64,000 nt of DNA from Actinobacteria bacterium 69-20 (GCA_001897425.1 MKSW01000027.1:48499-112498); one strand, 5' to 3'; counted from the stretch's first letter, positions 48,828 to 59,311 are shown. The notes: a model not told the origin generated them from the sequence alone. Made by a program: numbers and translations.

Positions 48828-48923
48828 GCGGCCAATATAGGCAAACGGGCGTCGATCCGCCCAACTCGTCGGCGCGTCGTTCCCCGAGACCCAGGCCGCG
48901 GTGGAGCGGGGCGCCCCACCGCG

Positions 48924-49778
48924 TTACCGGCCGATGTTGCGATACTTCCGGGTGCACAGCAGGCCGAAGAGAAGGCCGATGCCCACGGTCCAGGCCAGTG
49001 ACTGCCACACCAACGATCCGGTGGTCGAACCGGCCAGCAGCATCTCGCGCTGGGCGCCGGTTGCCGTGTCGCCGAGGATCAACGACCGTGCCGCGTTGAT
49101 CACCACGCTCACCGGCTGGTGCGTCGCGAACCCTTGCAGCCACCCCGGCATGGTGGCCACCGGCACGAAGGCCGACGACGCGAATGTCAGCGGGAAGATG
49201 ATCGGGAACGTCGCGGCGTTCACCGCGTCCGGGCTTCGGACGGTGAGCCCGATCAGCGCATACCCCAGGCTCACCGCCAGCGCGAACAGGAGCAGCAGCA
49301 GGCCCGCCAGGATCAGACCCGACACGCTCGCCGGCCGGAAACCCACGACGAACCCGGTGGCGAGGAGTACCAGCAGGCCGATCGCGTTGTTCAGGGTGTC
49401 GGCGACGACCCGGCCGCCGAAGACCGCGCTGCGGGACATCGGCAAGGATCTGAGCCGGTTGACGAACCCCTTCTGCAGGTCGTCTGAAAGCGCGAAACCG
49501 GTCACTCCTGCACTGAACAGGACCGTTTGCACGGCGATGCCGGGGATCAGGTAATTCACGTAGTTGATCCCGTTCAGGCCGCTGATCGCGCCGCCGAACA
49601 CGTACCGGAACAGCAGCACGAACATGATGGGCGAGACGATGTTGAACATCACCATCTCGGGCTGCCGCATGAGCCGGCGCACGTTGCGGCCGGCCATGGC
49701 CATGGTGTCGCGTAACGCCCACCATGCGCCGCCGGTGGGAAGCGCGAGCGGCGGCAGGGGCGCGGACAGTTGCGTCAT
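48924..49778 (-). CDS. ABC-2 type transporter permease (DrrB-like)
   Basis: TMAMAGRNVRRLMRQPEMVMFNIVSPIMFVLLFRYVFGGAI. Confidence 0.93.
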   Translation of the reverse strand: MTQLSAPLPPLALPTGGAWWALRDTMAMAGRNVRRLMRQPEMVMFNIVSPIMFVLLFRYVFGGAISGLNGINYVNYLIPGIAVQTVLFSAGVTGFALSDDLQKGFVNRLRSLPMSRSAVFGGRVVADTLNNAIGLLVLLATGFVVGFRPASVSGLILAGLLLLLFALAVSLGYALIGLTVRSPDAVNAATFPIIFPLTFASSAFVPVATMPGWLQGFATHQPVSVVINAARSLILGDTATGAQREMLLAGSTTGSLVWQSLAWTVGIGLLFGLLCTRKYRNIGR

Positions 49779-50791
49779 GAGTGCACTTCCCGTCGGACGG
49801 CGGTATCGGTAGCAGCGGCCGGGCCGCCGGGCGCACCGTCCGGCGGCGCGGCCTCCTCGGCGGCATGGCCGGTCAGTGCGAGGAACACGTCGTCCAGGCT
49901 CGGTTCCCGGAGCTGCAGCGACCGGGCCTCCAGACCGGCCGCATCGAGCGCGCGCACCACCTCGACGAGGGTCGAGGTGCCCTCGGCCGGAACCGTCGCG
50001 ATGTCACCGTTCACGCTGGCCTCACCGGCGCCGAGGCCGGCCACGGCCTCCCGCAGCCGGCCCGTGTGCTCCGGGTTCTCGAGCTGGATCTCGACGACAG
50101 CCCCGCCCAATTCCGCCTTGAGCTGCGCGGGCGTGCCTTCGGCGATCACCCGGCCGTGATCGACGACGGCAACCCGGTCGGCGAGTCGATCCGCCTCCTC
50201 CAGGTACTGCGTCGTCAGCAGCAGCGTGGTGCCGCCCTGCTTAAGTTCGTCGATCACGCCCCATAGATCGATGCGACTGCGTGGGTCGAGGCCCGTGGTG
50301 GGCTCGTCCAGGAACAGCACCGGCGGCCGGCAGATGAGCGCGGCGGCAAGGTCGAGCCGACGACGCATACCTCCCGAATACGTCTTGGCGATGCGTCGTG
50401 CCGCCTCCGTGAGCCCGAACTGGTCGAGCAACTCGACTCCGCGCGCCCGCGCCTCATGCGGGGACAGATGGTTCAAACGGCCGACGAGCGTCAGGTTCTC
50501 GATACCGGTCAGCATCTCGTCCACCGCGGGGTACTGGCCCGCCAACCCGAAACGGCGGCGCGCTGCTGCAGGATGCTTGACGACATCCACGTCGGCGACG
50601 AACGCCCGGCCGGCATCCGGCAGCAACAGCGTGGTGAGCACGTTCACCGCAGTCGTCTTGCCGGCGCCGTTCGGGCCTAACAGCCCGAGCACCGTGCCGG
50701 ACGGCACCGCGAACGACACCCCGTCGAGCGCTCGCACGGACTTGCCGAAGCCCTTCACCAGGCCCTCGGCAACGATGGCGGAATCGCTCAT
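49775..50791 (-). CDS. ABC transporter ATP-binding protein (DrrA-like)
   Basis: GPNGAGKTTAVNVLTTLLLPDAGRAFVADVDVVKHPAAARRRFGLAGQ, YSGGMRRRLDLA. Confidence 0.94.
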   Translation of the reverse strand: MSDSAIVAEGLVKGFGKSVRALDGVSFAVPSGTVLGLLGPNGAGKTTAVNVLTTLLLPDAGRAFVADVDVVKHPAAARRRFGLAGQYPAVDEMLTGIENLTLVGRLNHLSPHEARARGVELLDQFGLTEAARRIAKTYSGGMRRRLDLAAALICRPPVLFLDEPTTGLDPRSRIDLWGVIDELKQGGTTLLLTTQYLEEADRLADRVAVVDHGRVIAEGTPAQLKAELGGAVVEIQLENPEHTGRLREAVAGLGAGEASVNGDIATVPAEGTSTLVEVVRALDAAGLEARSLQLREPSLDDVFLALTGHAAEEAAPPDGAPGGPAAATDTAVRREVHS

Positions 50792-51042
50792 CGGTTCCTC
50801 CTGTTCGCGTCTCTTCTTCAGCGTTCCTTTTTGAGGGTCGCCTTCAGCGTTCCCGGCAGGCTACACGGAAGATCTGACAACGCGTCATCTATGTGCCGCA
50901 CTCATCCGGTTCGGCTCCCGACCCATTGTGTGGCCCGTTGTGTGGCGCAGCGCCGTGCCGGTTTCGTATCGCGCCGCGGAGTCCGGGCATCCGCGATGGT
51001 CACGATCTCGTAACGGCTCTTCCGCGGCTACACGCGCAGTGC

Positions 51043-51075
51043 TTTACTTACTACTAAACAAAGCGCTTAATAAAC
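51043..51075. promoter_or_regulatory. AT-rich promoter/operator candidate upstream of ROK gene
   Basis: TTTACTTACTACTAAACAAAGCGCTTAATAAAC in otherwise high-GC DNA; contains AAGCGCTT palindrome. Confidence 0.45.
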
Positions 51076-51103
51076 AATCACGCCGACCGCGAAGCGAGGA
51101 GCG

Positions 51104-52342
51104 ATGAGCGTCGAATCCGCGCCGATGCAGGACACGATGATCCAGTCCTCGATCCTCGGCATGCTCGGCTCCCGCGGTGCCATGTCCCGAGCCGACCTCG
51201 CGCGTGCGCTGAAGGTCAGTTCGGCCACCGTCACCCAGATCTGCAAGCTGCTGATCGCGCGCGAGATGATCGCGGAGACCGATGATCTCGCTCCCTCCCG
51301 CGGTGGCCGGCCGGCCCGGCTGCTCGAACTCGTCAGCTCCGCCGGGACCGCCGTCGGCGTCAAGGTGACCGCCGACCACATCGCCGTGGTGCAGGTCGGT
51401 CTCGACGGCACGGTCGAGTCGTCCCGCACCATCGACTTCGCGGCGCTGCGACCCGACTCCCTCGACCAGCTCGCGCGGGGCCTCGCCGATGTGATCGGTG
51501 CGCTGCCCGGCCGCCTGCTCGGCGTCGGGGTCGCGGTCCCCGGCTCGGTCGACTCGCGCGATTCCGGGATCGTCGACGCACCGACCCTGAACTGGTCGGA
51601 TGCGCAGATCGGAGCGATCCTACGCACCCGGCTCCACCTGCCCGTGCTGGTCGAGAACGACGTCAACGCCGTCGCGGTCGCCGACCGGCTCTACGGTGCG
51701 GGGCAGGATCACGACACCTACCTCGTCGTGACCATCGGTCGCGGCGTCGGCTCGGCCATCGTCATCGACGGGATCGTGCGCCGCGGCGCGAACGGCGGCG
51801 CAGGCGAGATCGGCCACATGTCCGTCGACCCCGCGGGGCCGGTGTGCGAATGCGGCTCGCGCGGTTGCCTCGAAGCCCTGATCGGCGCGCCCGCGCTCGT
51901 GCAGAAGGGCCACGAGCGGGGGGTGCTGGCCGGAAAACAGGGCGGCGCAGAGCTTCTCGAAGCCGCCCGGCAGGGCAACGACGCCGCCCGGCGGATCTAT
52001 ACCGACGCCGGCGACGCCCTCGGCCGGGCACTGTCCGGGGTGGTCCAGATGCTCGACCCGGAGATGGTGGTGCTGCTCGGCGAGGGCACCGACGCGTGGA
52101 CCTATTGGCAGCCCGGATTCGAGACCTCGTTCCGCAGCGGGCTGATGCCGTCGCGCCGCGGCGTGCCGTTCCTGGTGGAAACCTGGTCGGATTACCAATG
52201 GGCGCTCGGCGCCGCCGCACTGGTGTTGTCCGCGCCGTTCGATGCGAGCGGAGCCGGCGGCGAGCAGGGGCGGTGGGTTCGGGCCAGGCTGCAGCGCCCG
52301 GCCGAGAAGGACGCATCGCCGACGGCCGGAGCACGGCCATGA
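51104..52342 (+). CDS. ROK family transcriptional regulator
   Basis: N-terminal wHTH MSRADLARALKVSSATVTQICKLL, VKVTADHIAVVQVGLDG, CECGSRGCLEALIGAPAL. Confidence 0.94.
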   Translation: MSVESAPMQDTMIQSSILGMLGSRGAMSRADLARALKVSSATVTQICKLLIAREMIAETDDLAPSRGGRPARLLELVSSAGTAVGVKVTADHIAVVQVGLDGTVESSRTIDFAALRPDSLDQLARGLADVIGALPGRLLGVGVAVPGSVDSRDSGIVDAPTLNWSDAQIGAILRTRLHLPVLVENDVNAVAVADRLYGAGQDHDTYLVVTIGRGVGSAIVIDGIVRRGANGGAGEIGHMSVDPAGPVCECGSRGCLEALIGAPALVQKGHERGVLAGKQGGAELLEAARQGNDAARRIYTDAGDALGRALSGVVQMLDPEMVVLLGEGTDAWTYWQPGFETSFRSGLMPSRRGVPFLVETWSDYQWALGAAALVLSAPFDASGAGGEQGRWVRARLQRPAEKDASPTAGARP

Positions 52343-52379
52343 CGCCAACCCCAGCGAGCTTCGCGGCGGCACGGGGCTC

Positions 52380-52406
52380 GGACACGAACAACGTCATAAC
52401 CGTTTC
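52380..52406. repeat. 27-bp dispersed motif, copy B
   Basis: GGACACGAACAACGTCATAACCGTTTC, 24/27 match to 32468..32494. Confidence 0.75.
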
Positions 52407-52485
52407 AGCGCACCGAGATCCGGGGCGGGGCGACCGCCACAGTAGGCAGGAAGACACCCGTCTCCACTCGCATGGCGCGCGTCGG

Positions 52486-53376
52486 ATGCGTCCCGGCCGC
52501 CGCGGGTCCGGCTGGCGTAACGCGGGCTGGGTGCTCGTCTTCCTGCTGCCCAGCGCCGTTCCGCTGCTGCTGTTCACCGTGATCCCGATGCTGGCGTCGA
52601 TCTGGGTGAGCCTCACGAAGTGGAACCTGATCTCGGCGCCCACCTTCGTCGCATTCAACAACTACCGGCGTCTGCTCACCGACCCGACCACGCTCGACTA
52701 TTTCCTGCACACCGGCGCCTACATCGTCGGCTACCTGCCGCTGGTCTACATCGGCGGCCTCTCCCTCGCCTACGTGCTCGACAAGAAGCTGGTCGCGCGC
52801 TCCTTCTTCCGAGCCGCCGTGTTCCTCCCGGTGATCACGAGTTGGGTTGTGGTGGCGCTGGTCTGGCAATGGCTGCTCAACCCGGCGCACGGGGTGGTGA
52901 ACACCGTTCTCGGCGCCCTCGGACTCGGTCAACCGGGGTGGTGGACCGACCCGAACTGGGCGATGCCGTCGATCATCCTCGCCTCGGCGTGGAAGGACCT
53001 GGGCTTCGTGATGATCATCATGTTGGCCGGGCTGCAATCGATCCCGGGCGACGTGCAGGAGGCGGCGACCGTCGACGGCGCGACCGGCTGGCAACGCTTC
53101 CGCCGCGTCACCTGGCCGATGCTCTCGCCGTCCACCTTCTTCGTCGTGGTGATCTCGCTGATCAACGGCCTGCAGGTGTTCGACCAGGTGTTCGTGATGA
53201 CGGGCGGTGGGCCGCAGGGCGCGACACAGGTGGTGGTGGGCCAGATCTACAACCTCACCTTCCGCTACGGCCGCGCCGGGGACGCCGCCGCACTGTCGTG
53301 GATCCTGTTCGTCGTCATCCTCGCCATCACCGCCGGGCAACTGGCCGGGCAACGCCGGTGGGTGACCCATGCATGA
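52486..53376 (+). CDS. Sugar ABC permease (MalF-like)
   Basis: NAGWVLVFLLPSAVPLLLFTVIPMLASIWVSLTKWN, QEAATVDGATGWQRFRRVTWPMLSPSTFFV; alternative start 52339. Confidence 0.88.
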   Translation: MRPGRRGSGWRNAGWVLVFLLPSAVPLLLFTVIPMLASIWVSLTKWNLISAPTFVAFNNYRRLLTDPTTLDYFLHTGAYIVGYLPLVYIGGLSLAYVLDKKLVARSFFRAAVFLPVITSWVVVALVWQWLLNPAHGVVNTVLGALGLGQPGWWTDPNWAMPSIILASAWKDLGFVMIIMLAGLQSIPGDVQEAATVDGATGWQRFRRVTWPMLSPSTFFVVVISLINGLQVFDQVFVMTGGGPQGATQVVVGQIYNLTFRYGRAGDAAALSWILFVVILAITAGQLAGQRRWVTHA

Positions 53377-53410
53377 CGGATTGGTCGCGACATCGCCTGG
53401 GCCATCGAGT

Positions 53411-54253
53411 ATGACGATGTTCCGGGGCGCGCCCCATCGCCGGATCACGGTGCGCCGGGTGCTGCTCTACCTGGCACTCGTCACGTGCGCCGCGGTGATG
53501 CTGTTCCCGTTCCTGTGGACGGTGATCACGTCGATCACACCCGAAGGGACGCTGGCGAACGGGCCGACGCTGCTGGTGAAGGACCCGACGTTGAACGCGT
53601 ACCGCACGCTGTTCGCGACGCTGCCGATGTGGCGGATCGTGATCAACTCGTTCGCGATCGCGATGGCATCCGTTGCGCTGCAACTGATCACAGGCTCAAT
53701 GGCCGGATACGCCTTCGCGCGGCTCAGCTTTCGCGGCCGCAGTGTGGTGTTCGGCGCCTATCTCGCCACTCTCATGGTTCCGCTGCAGGTGCTGGTGGTG
53801 CCGCTGTTTATCGAGATGAAGCTGCTGTCGCTGCAGGACACCTATTTCTCGCTGCTCGCGCCGTCGATGGCCTCTGCGCTGGGCGTCTTCCTGCTGAAGC
53901 AGGCGATCGAGGCCGTGCCGCGGGAACTCGACGAGGCCGCCGTGATCGACGGCGCGAGCCACCTGCGGATCTTCACGAAAGTGATTGTGCCGCTGATCAA
54001 ACCGAGCCTCGCGACGGTGACGATCCTTGCGTTCATGGCGAGCTGGAACTCGTTCCTGTGGCCGCTCGTCGTGATTCGCTCACCCGAGCTCATGACGTTG
54101 CCGCTGGGCCTGTCGGCGCTGCACGGCGAGTACACCACCGCCTGGGACGTCGTGATGGCCGGCTCGGTGGTGTCCATCGTGCCGATCGCCGTGGTGTTCG
54201 TCCTGGCCCAGCGGCACATTGTCGCCGGGCTCGCACATACCGGAATCAAATGA
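53411..54253 (+). CDS. Carbohydrate ABC permease (MalG-like)
   Basis: DEAAVIDGASHLRIFTKVIVPLIKPSLATVTILAFMASWNSFLWPL; alternative start 53369. Confidence 0.92.
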   Translation: MTMFRGAPHRRITVRRVLLYLALVTCAAVMLFPFLWTVITSITPEGTLANGPTLLVKDPTLNAYRTLFATLPMWRIVINSFAIAMASVALQLITGSMAGYAFARLSFRGRSVVFGAYLATLMVPLQVLVVPLFIEMKLLSLQDTYFSLLAPSMASALGVFLLKQAIEAVPRELDEAAVIDGASHLRIFTKVIVPLIKPSLATVTILAFMASWNSFLWPLVVIRSPELMTLPLGLSALHGEYTTAWDVVMAGSVVSIVPIAVVFVLAQRHIVAGLAHTGIK

Positions 54254-54299
54254 TCACCCCGATGCATGGCGCATCGGTCCGAATGGAAGGAACCACGCT

Positions 54300-55673
54300 G
54301 TGAAACGCACCAGAACCACCCTCGCCGTGGCCGCGATCAGCGGGCTGTCGTTGCTGCTCGGCGCATGCGCTCAGGGGTCGGCCAGCCAATCGGGCACGTC
54401 GTCGCAGTCGAGCCCAACGGGGGACACATCGTCATCGTCGTCACAAAGCTCTTCGGAATCGTCGGGATCTTCCTCGGAGTCCTCGCCGGCCGCGAGCGGC
54501 AGCGATGCCCCGGCCGACGCCGTCACCGGAGATGTGACGTACATGGAGTTCTCGTCCAACGGCGGGCACGAGGCGGACCTGAAGAAGATCGTCGACGCGT
54601 TCGAGTCGGCCAACCCCGGAATCAAGGTCACCGTCCAGACGTTGCCGTACGCGGACTACTTCACGAAGCTGCAGACGGCGATCGCGGGCGGCACGGCGGC
54701 CGACGCGTTCGAACTCGACTACCAGCACTTCGTTTCGTACTCCGCGTCCGGCGCGCTCGCGCCGCTATCGGACGTCGACCCGGCTCCGTACAAGAAGAGC
54801 CTGATCGACGCGTTCAACGTGGGCGGCAAGCAATTTGCGCTTCCCGAGTCGTTCTCCGACGTGGTGCTGTTCTACAACAAGGATCTGTTCGACAAGGCCG
54901 GGGTCGCGCCGCCGAACGCCGATTGGACGTGGGCGGACGAGAACGCCGCGGCGAAGAAGCTCACCGACAAGGCGAAGGGCGTGTGGGGCGACTACCAGCC
55001 GATCTCGTACAACGAGTTCTACAAGGTGCTCGCGCAGAATGGCGGCCAGTTCTTCAACGCCGACAAGACCGCGGCCACTTTTGCATCACCGCAAGGGATC
55101 GCGGCTGCGCACCAACTGATCGACAGGTCGGGAACCGTCATGCCGACGGCGGCCGACGGCGCCGGCACGCCGGACTTCGACACGAACCTGTTCAAGTCCG
55201 GCAAGCTGGCCATGTGGCACACCGGCATCTGGATGTTCGGGGCGCTCAAGGACGTTCCGTTCAACTGGGACATCGCCGTCGAGCCCGGAAACACGAACAA
55301 GGCGTCGGCCATGTTCGCGAACTCGGTCGCGGTGAGCGCGACGTCGAAGAACGCTGCGGCGGCACAGAAGTGGCTGGAGTTCCTCACCAGCTCTGACGCG
55401 ATGGTGACCGCCCGGCTCGCGAGCGGCTGGGAGCTTCCGCCGATCTCCGACGCCACCAAACTCGGCGCCTATCTGGACCAGCCGAAGCCGGCGAACCGCA
55501 AGGCAGTGTTCGATGCCCTGGACAACGCTGTCCTGCCACCGACCATCGAGCGGCAGCAGGAGATGCAGGACGCGATCGACAACGCGCTGACCGGTGCGGC
55601 CGCCGGGCACACCAAGATCGAGGACTCGCTGCCGGCCGCCGAGAAGACGGTGACCTCTCTGCTCGGTGGCTAG
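54300..55673 (+). CDS. Extracellular sugar-binding lipoprotein
   Basis: Lipobox LLLGACAQ, Ser-rich linker, VTYMEFSSNGGHEADLKKIVDAFESANPGIKVTVQ; GTG start. Confidence 0.92.
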   Translation: MKRTRTTLAVAAISGLSLLLGACAQGSASQSGTSSQSSPTGDTSSSSSQSSSESSGSSSESSPAASGSDAPADAVTGDVTYMEFSSNGGHEADLKKIVDAFESANPGIKVTVQTLPYADYFTKLQTAIAGGTAADAFELDYQHFVSYSASGALAPLSDVDPAPYKKSLIDAFNVGGKQFALPESFSDVVLFYNKDLFDKAGVAPPNADWTWADENAAAKKLTDKAKGVWGDYQPISYNEFYKVLAQNGGQFFNADKTAATFASPQGIAAAHQLIDRSGTVMPTAADGAGTPDFDTNLFKSGKLAMWHTGIWMFGALKDVPFNWDIAVEPGNTNKASAMFANSVAVSATSKNAAAAQKWLEFLTSSDAMVTARLASGWELPPISDATKLGAYLDQPKPANRKAVFDALDNAVLPPTIERQQEMQDAIDNALTGAAAGHTKIEDSLPAAEKTVTSLLGG

Positions 55674-55718
55674 TGCGCCGTGCGAAATCCATAGCAGCGC
55701 AACGGTATCGAGTGACGA

Positions 55719-56876
55719 TTGAAGGCGGACGGTTCGTTGTCTGTTGAGCATCAGGACGTGGCCCAGCCGGATCGGGGAGACCTGATCCGGCTGGGCCGGG
55801 TGAGCCGCGACATCATCGCGGACCTGCAGGACGTGCGCGGCGCCTACCCGGCGTGCCCTACCTTCTCAGCCTATCGCGGCTACGCGTGGCTGCGTGACGG
55901 ATCCTTTACCGCAGAAGGCATGTCACGTGCCGGTGCACCGGGGTCGGCGGATAGGTTCCATGACTGGGTGGCAGGAGTGCTCGCCGACCGAGCGGACCGC
56001 GTTGCGCGTATCGCGCAATCCGTCGCGGACGGTACCGCGCCGGAAGCGGAACTCCTGTTGCCGACCCGGTTCACGCTGCGCGGCGACGACGGCTCCGATC
56101 CATGGTGGGATTTCCAGACCGACGGATACGGCACCTGGTTGTGGTCGGTGACCACACACGGGCGGCGTCATGGACGAAACCTGGCCCAGTGGGTGGTGGG
56201 CATCGAGGTCTGCGTCGACTACTTGTGCGCCGTCGGCGAGATGGCCTGCTACGACTGGTGGGAGGAACATCGCGAACAGCGTCATACCTCGACGCTGGCC
56301 GCCGTGTATGGCGGTTTGGCGGCGGCGGCGGGCCTCGGTGAACTCGACGCCGGCAGGCGGCGCGCCGCGTACGAAACCGCCGGCCGTGTCCGGGATATCG
56401 CGGTCCGCGAGGCGATGGACAACTCGCGATCGTTGGTGAAATGGATCGGCTCGGATGCGGTCGACGGGTCGCTGCCGGCGGCGATCGTGCCGTTCGGGCT
56501 GGTGCCGGTGGGTGGCGCCGTCGCGAAGGCGACGCTTGGCCGGGTCGACCGTGAATTGAACATCAGCGGAGGGGTGCACCGCTTCCGGGCGGACGTGTTC
56601 TTCGGCGGCGGGCAGTGGCCGCTGCTGTCGTGCCTGCTGGGCTGGAACCTTTGTGCCGCAGGCGATGTGGACGGCGCGTGGCGACAGCTGCGATGGGCGG
56701 CGGGCACCGCCGACCGGGACGGGCAGTTGCCCGAACAGGTGCCGGACCATGTGCTTCATCCCGCGCACCGGCAGGAGTGGATCGACCGGTGGGGGCCGGT
56801 CGCCACGCCGCTGCTGTGGAGCCACGGCATGTATTTGATCCTCGGCGACGCGCTCGGTCTTCTGGAGGAGTTGTGA
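55719..56876 (+). CDS. GH15-like glucoamylase/isomaltose-glucohydrolase-type (six-hairpin) protein
   Basis: ACPTFSAYRGYAWLRDGSFTAEGMSRAG, DPWWDFQTDGYGTWLWSV. Confidence 0.75.
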   Translation: MKADGSLSVEHQDVAQPDRGDLIRLGRVSRDIIADLQDVRGAYPACPTFSAYRGYAWLRDGSFTAEGMSRAGAPGSADRFHDWVAGVLADRADRVARIAQSVADGTAPEAELLLPTRFTLRGDDGSDPWWDFQTDGYGTWLWSVTTHGRRHGRNLAQWVVGIEVCVDYLCAVGEMACYDWWEEHREQRHTSTLAAVYGGLAAAAGLGELDAGRRRAAYETAGRVRDIAVREAMDNSRSLVKWIGSDAVDGSLPAAIVPFGLVPVGGAVAKATLGRVDRELNISGGVHRFRADVFFGGGQWPLLSCLLGWNLCAAGDVDGAWRQLRWAAGTADRDGQLPEQVPDHVLHPAHRQEWIDRWGPVATPLLWSHGMYLILGDALGLLEEL

Positions 56877-59185
56877 CCGGACACGAGGCGGGACGCGCGG
56901 CTGGAAATACGGTGGATAGCGCGCTCCTGGTGCACCGGCCGTACGGCTCCGAGCACCCCTACGCCACCACGGCCGACCAGCGGGTGCCTGTCGTTCCGGA
57001 GGTTGGACACCCGGTGTGGCTGGGTGTGGTGGCGACGGAGCCGCTCGTCGAGGTCGTGTGTGAATGGGTCGCGGAGAGCGCGCGCGGACGGCAGCCGATG
57101 CGGATCGCGCTGGTACGTGCCGGCGCCGCGGCTAGCGCGCTGGCAGCGATCGGCGGGGAGGGGCACCTGGCCGAGGCGCAGGCGGAAGCAGGTTCTGTGC
57201 ACGGGGACGCCTGGGAGACGACAATCCCCGTTGAGCCCGGCACTCGTTACCGGTACCGGTTTCTCGCGGTCACCGCGGACGGCCACCGCGATGGGACCGA
57301 CTGGTTCACGGTGGAACCCGTGCAGTGGCTGGCCGGTCCGCCGGCGGGCGCGGAGCTGAGGATTGCGCCGGCCAAGCTGGTGCCTGGGTCGGTGAGCTGG
57401 CGCCGTGCGCGCGGCCCGGACGGCCCCGGGGCGGCCGATAGGGTTCGCTTCGCCCTGGTGCTCGCACCCGGCGAACATGTGGTGGGGTTCGGGGAGCGGT
57501 TCGATGCCCTCGACCAGCGGGGCCACACACCGGACTCGGTGGTGTTCGAGCAGTACAAGTCGCAGGGCCGCGTCGGCCGGACGTACCTCCCCATGCCGTT
57601 CGCGCACGTGGTGGGCGGCACGGGCTGGGGTTTCCACGTCGAGACGTCGCGCCGGTGCTGGTTCGACGTCGGCGGCAGCGAGCCGGATCGCATCTGGGTG
57701 GAGGTTGCCCTGGGCGGCGAGCCGCGGGTGACGGTTGCGACCTATGACGGACCTCCCCAGCAGGTGCTGGCAGCGTTCGGCGACGATGTCGGTCGAGCAG
57801 AGATGTTGCCGGACTGGGTGTTCCGGCTGTGGGCCTCGGGCAACGAGTGGAACACACAGCAGCTCGTGATGAAGCAGATGGATGCGCATCGCGATGTGTC
57901 GATCCCGGTCGGCGCCGTGGTGATCGAGGCCTGGAGCGACGAATGCACGTTCACCGCGTTCCGCGATGCTCGCTACGCCGCGAACCTCGACGGCAGCCCG
58001 CACGTGGCGGCCGACTTCACGTATGCGGCGGATGGTGCGTGGCCGGACCCGAAGGCCATGATCGATGAGCTGCACGCGCGCGGCATCAAGGTGATCCTGT
58101 GGCAGATTCCCTTGCAGCGCACCGATCTCGATGCCAGCGAGGGTAGGGAACTGGACGTGACCGGCCAGGCTCGCGCCGACGCGCAGGTGATGGCCGAACG
58201 GGGCCTTGCGGTCCGCGAGGCGGACGGGACCCCGTACCGCAATCGCGGCTGGTGGTTCCCGGGCGCGCTGATGCCGGACCTCACCGACCCCACCGCCCGC
58301 GCCTGGTGGACGGACAAGCGGCGATACCTGGTGCGCGAGTACGACATCGACGGCTTCAAGACCGACGGCGGTGAACACGCGTGGGGACACGACCTTAGCT
58401 TCGCCGCCGGCCGCGGCGACGAGGTGAACAACCTCTTCCCCGTCGCGTACGCCCGCGCATTCGGCGACCTGCTCCGCGACGAGGGCAAGGCGCCGGTCAC
58501 CTTCTCGCGCGCCGGATTCACCGGGACGCAGGCGCACGGCATCGTGTGGGCGGGCGACGAGGATTCCACGTGGGAAGCGTTTCGCTCCTCCATCACCGCG
58601 GGGGTCACGGCATCGGCGTGCGGGATCGTCTACTGGGGTTGGGATATCGCCGGATTCTCCGGTCCGGTGCCGGATGCGGAACTGTATCTGCGGGCGACAG
58701 CAGCCTCCACGTTCATGCCGATCATGCAGTACCACTCCGAGTTCAACCACCACCGGCGGCCGGTACGGGACCGCACCCCGTGGAACATCGCCGAGCAGAC
58801 CGGCGATGCCACGGTGGTCGACGAGTTTCGTCGATGGGTGCTCGTGCGAGAACAGTTGGTGCCCTACCTCGTCGAGCAGGCCCGTGCCGCCATCGACGAC
58901 GGCAAGCCCTTGATGCGTGCGCTGCTATTCGACTGGCCGACCGACCCGCGGATCTGGGAGTTCCCGCACCAGTACCTGCTCGGCGACGATCTGCTGATAT
59001 CCCCCGTGATTCGGCCGGGCGCCGGGCGCTGGCCGGTGTACCTGCCCGCCGGAGACTGGGTCGACGCTTGGACCGGCGAGAAGTGTTCCGGCGGCCGCAT
59101 TGTCGACCGGGATGTGCCGATCGACGTGGTTCCCGTCTACTGCCGCGCCGCCGCCTGGCCGTCCCTGGCGGAGATCTTCGCGTAG
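56873..59185 (+). CDS. GH31 alpha-glycosidase
   Basis: FGERFDALDQRGH, GAVVIEAWSDECTF, YDIDGFKTDGGEH, FSRAGFTGTQAHGIVWAGDEDSTWEAFRSSI. Confidence 0.94.
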   Translation: MTGHEAGRAAGNTVDSALLVHRPYGSEHPYATTADQRVPVVPEVGHPVWLGVVATEPLVEVVCEWVAESARGRQPMRIALVRAGAAASALAAIGGEGHLAEAQAEAGSVHGDAWETTIPVEPGTRYRYRFLAVTADGHRDGTDWFTVEPVQWLAGPPAGAELRIAPAKLVPGSVSWRRARGPDGPGAADRVRFALVLAPGEHVVGFGERFDALDQRGHTPDSVVFEQYKSQGRVGRTYLPMPFAHVVGGTGWGFHVETSRRCWFDVGGSEPDRIWVEVALGGEPRVTVATYDGPPQQVLAAFGDDVGRAEMLPDWVFRLWASGNEWNTQQLVMKQMDAHRDVSIPVGAVVIEAWSDECTFTAFRDARYAANLDGSPHVAADFTYAADGAWPDPKAMIDELHARGIKVILWQIPLQRTDLDASEGRELDVTGQARADAQVMAERGLAVREADGTPYRNRGWWFPGALMPDLTDPTARAWWTDKRRYLVREYDIDGFKTDGGEHAWGHDLSFAAGRGDEVNNLFPVAYARAFGDLLRDEGKAPVTFSRAGFTGTQAHGIVWAGDEDSTWEAFRSSITAGVTASACGIVYWGWDIAGFSGPVPDAELYLRATAASTFMPIMQYHSEFNHHRRPVRDRTPWNIAEQTGDATVVDEFRRWVLVREQLVPYLVEQARAAIDDGKPLMRALLFDWPTDPRIWEFPHQYLLGDDLLISPVIRPGAGRWPVYLPAGDWVDAWTGEKCSGGRIVDRDVPIDVVPVYCRAAAWPSLAEIFA

Positions 59186-59234
59186 GCGGCGTCATCCGCG
59201 CGGTTGCTGGACACCGCAGTGTTCCGGGCGGGCG

Positions 59235-59311
59235 CGTCCGCCGAGCCACGGGCGTGAGTGTCGAGAGCGCGAGCGGGCTCGAGTGGTTCGCGTCAGGCGC
59301 CGTCATACTCG
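59235..59311. repeat. 77-bp intergenic repeat, copy 2
   Basis: 65/77 ungapped match with 48151..48227. Confidence 0.85.

Noticed and set aside
54380-54520. TCG/TCC-rich tract resembling a repeat array
   Set aside because: It is the Ser-rich linker after a lipobox in the sugar-binding lipoprotein; not a repeat element.
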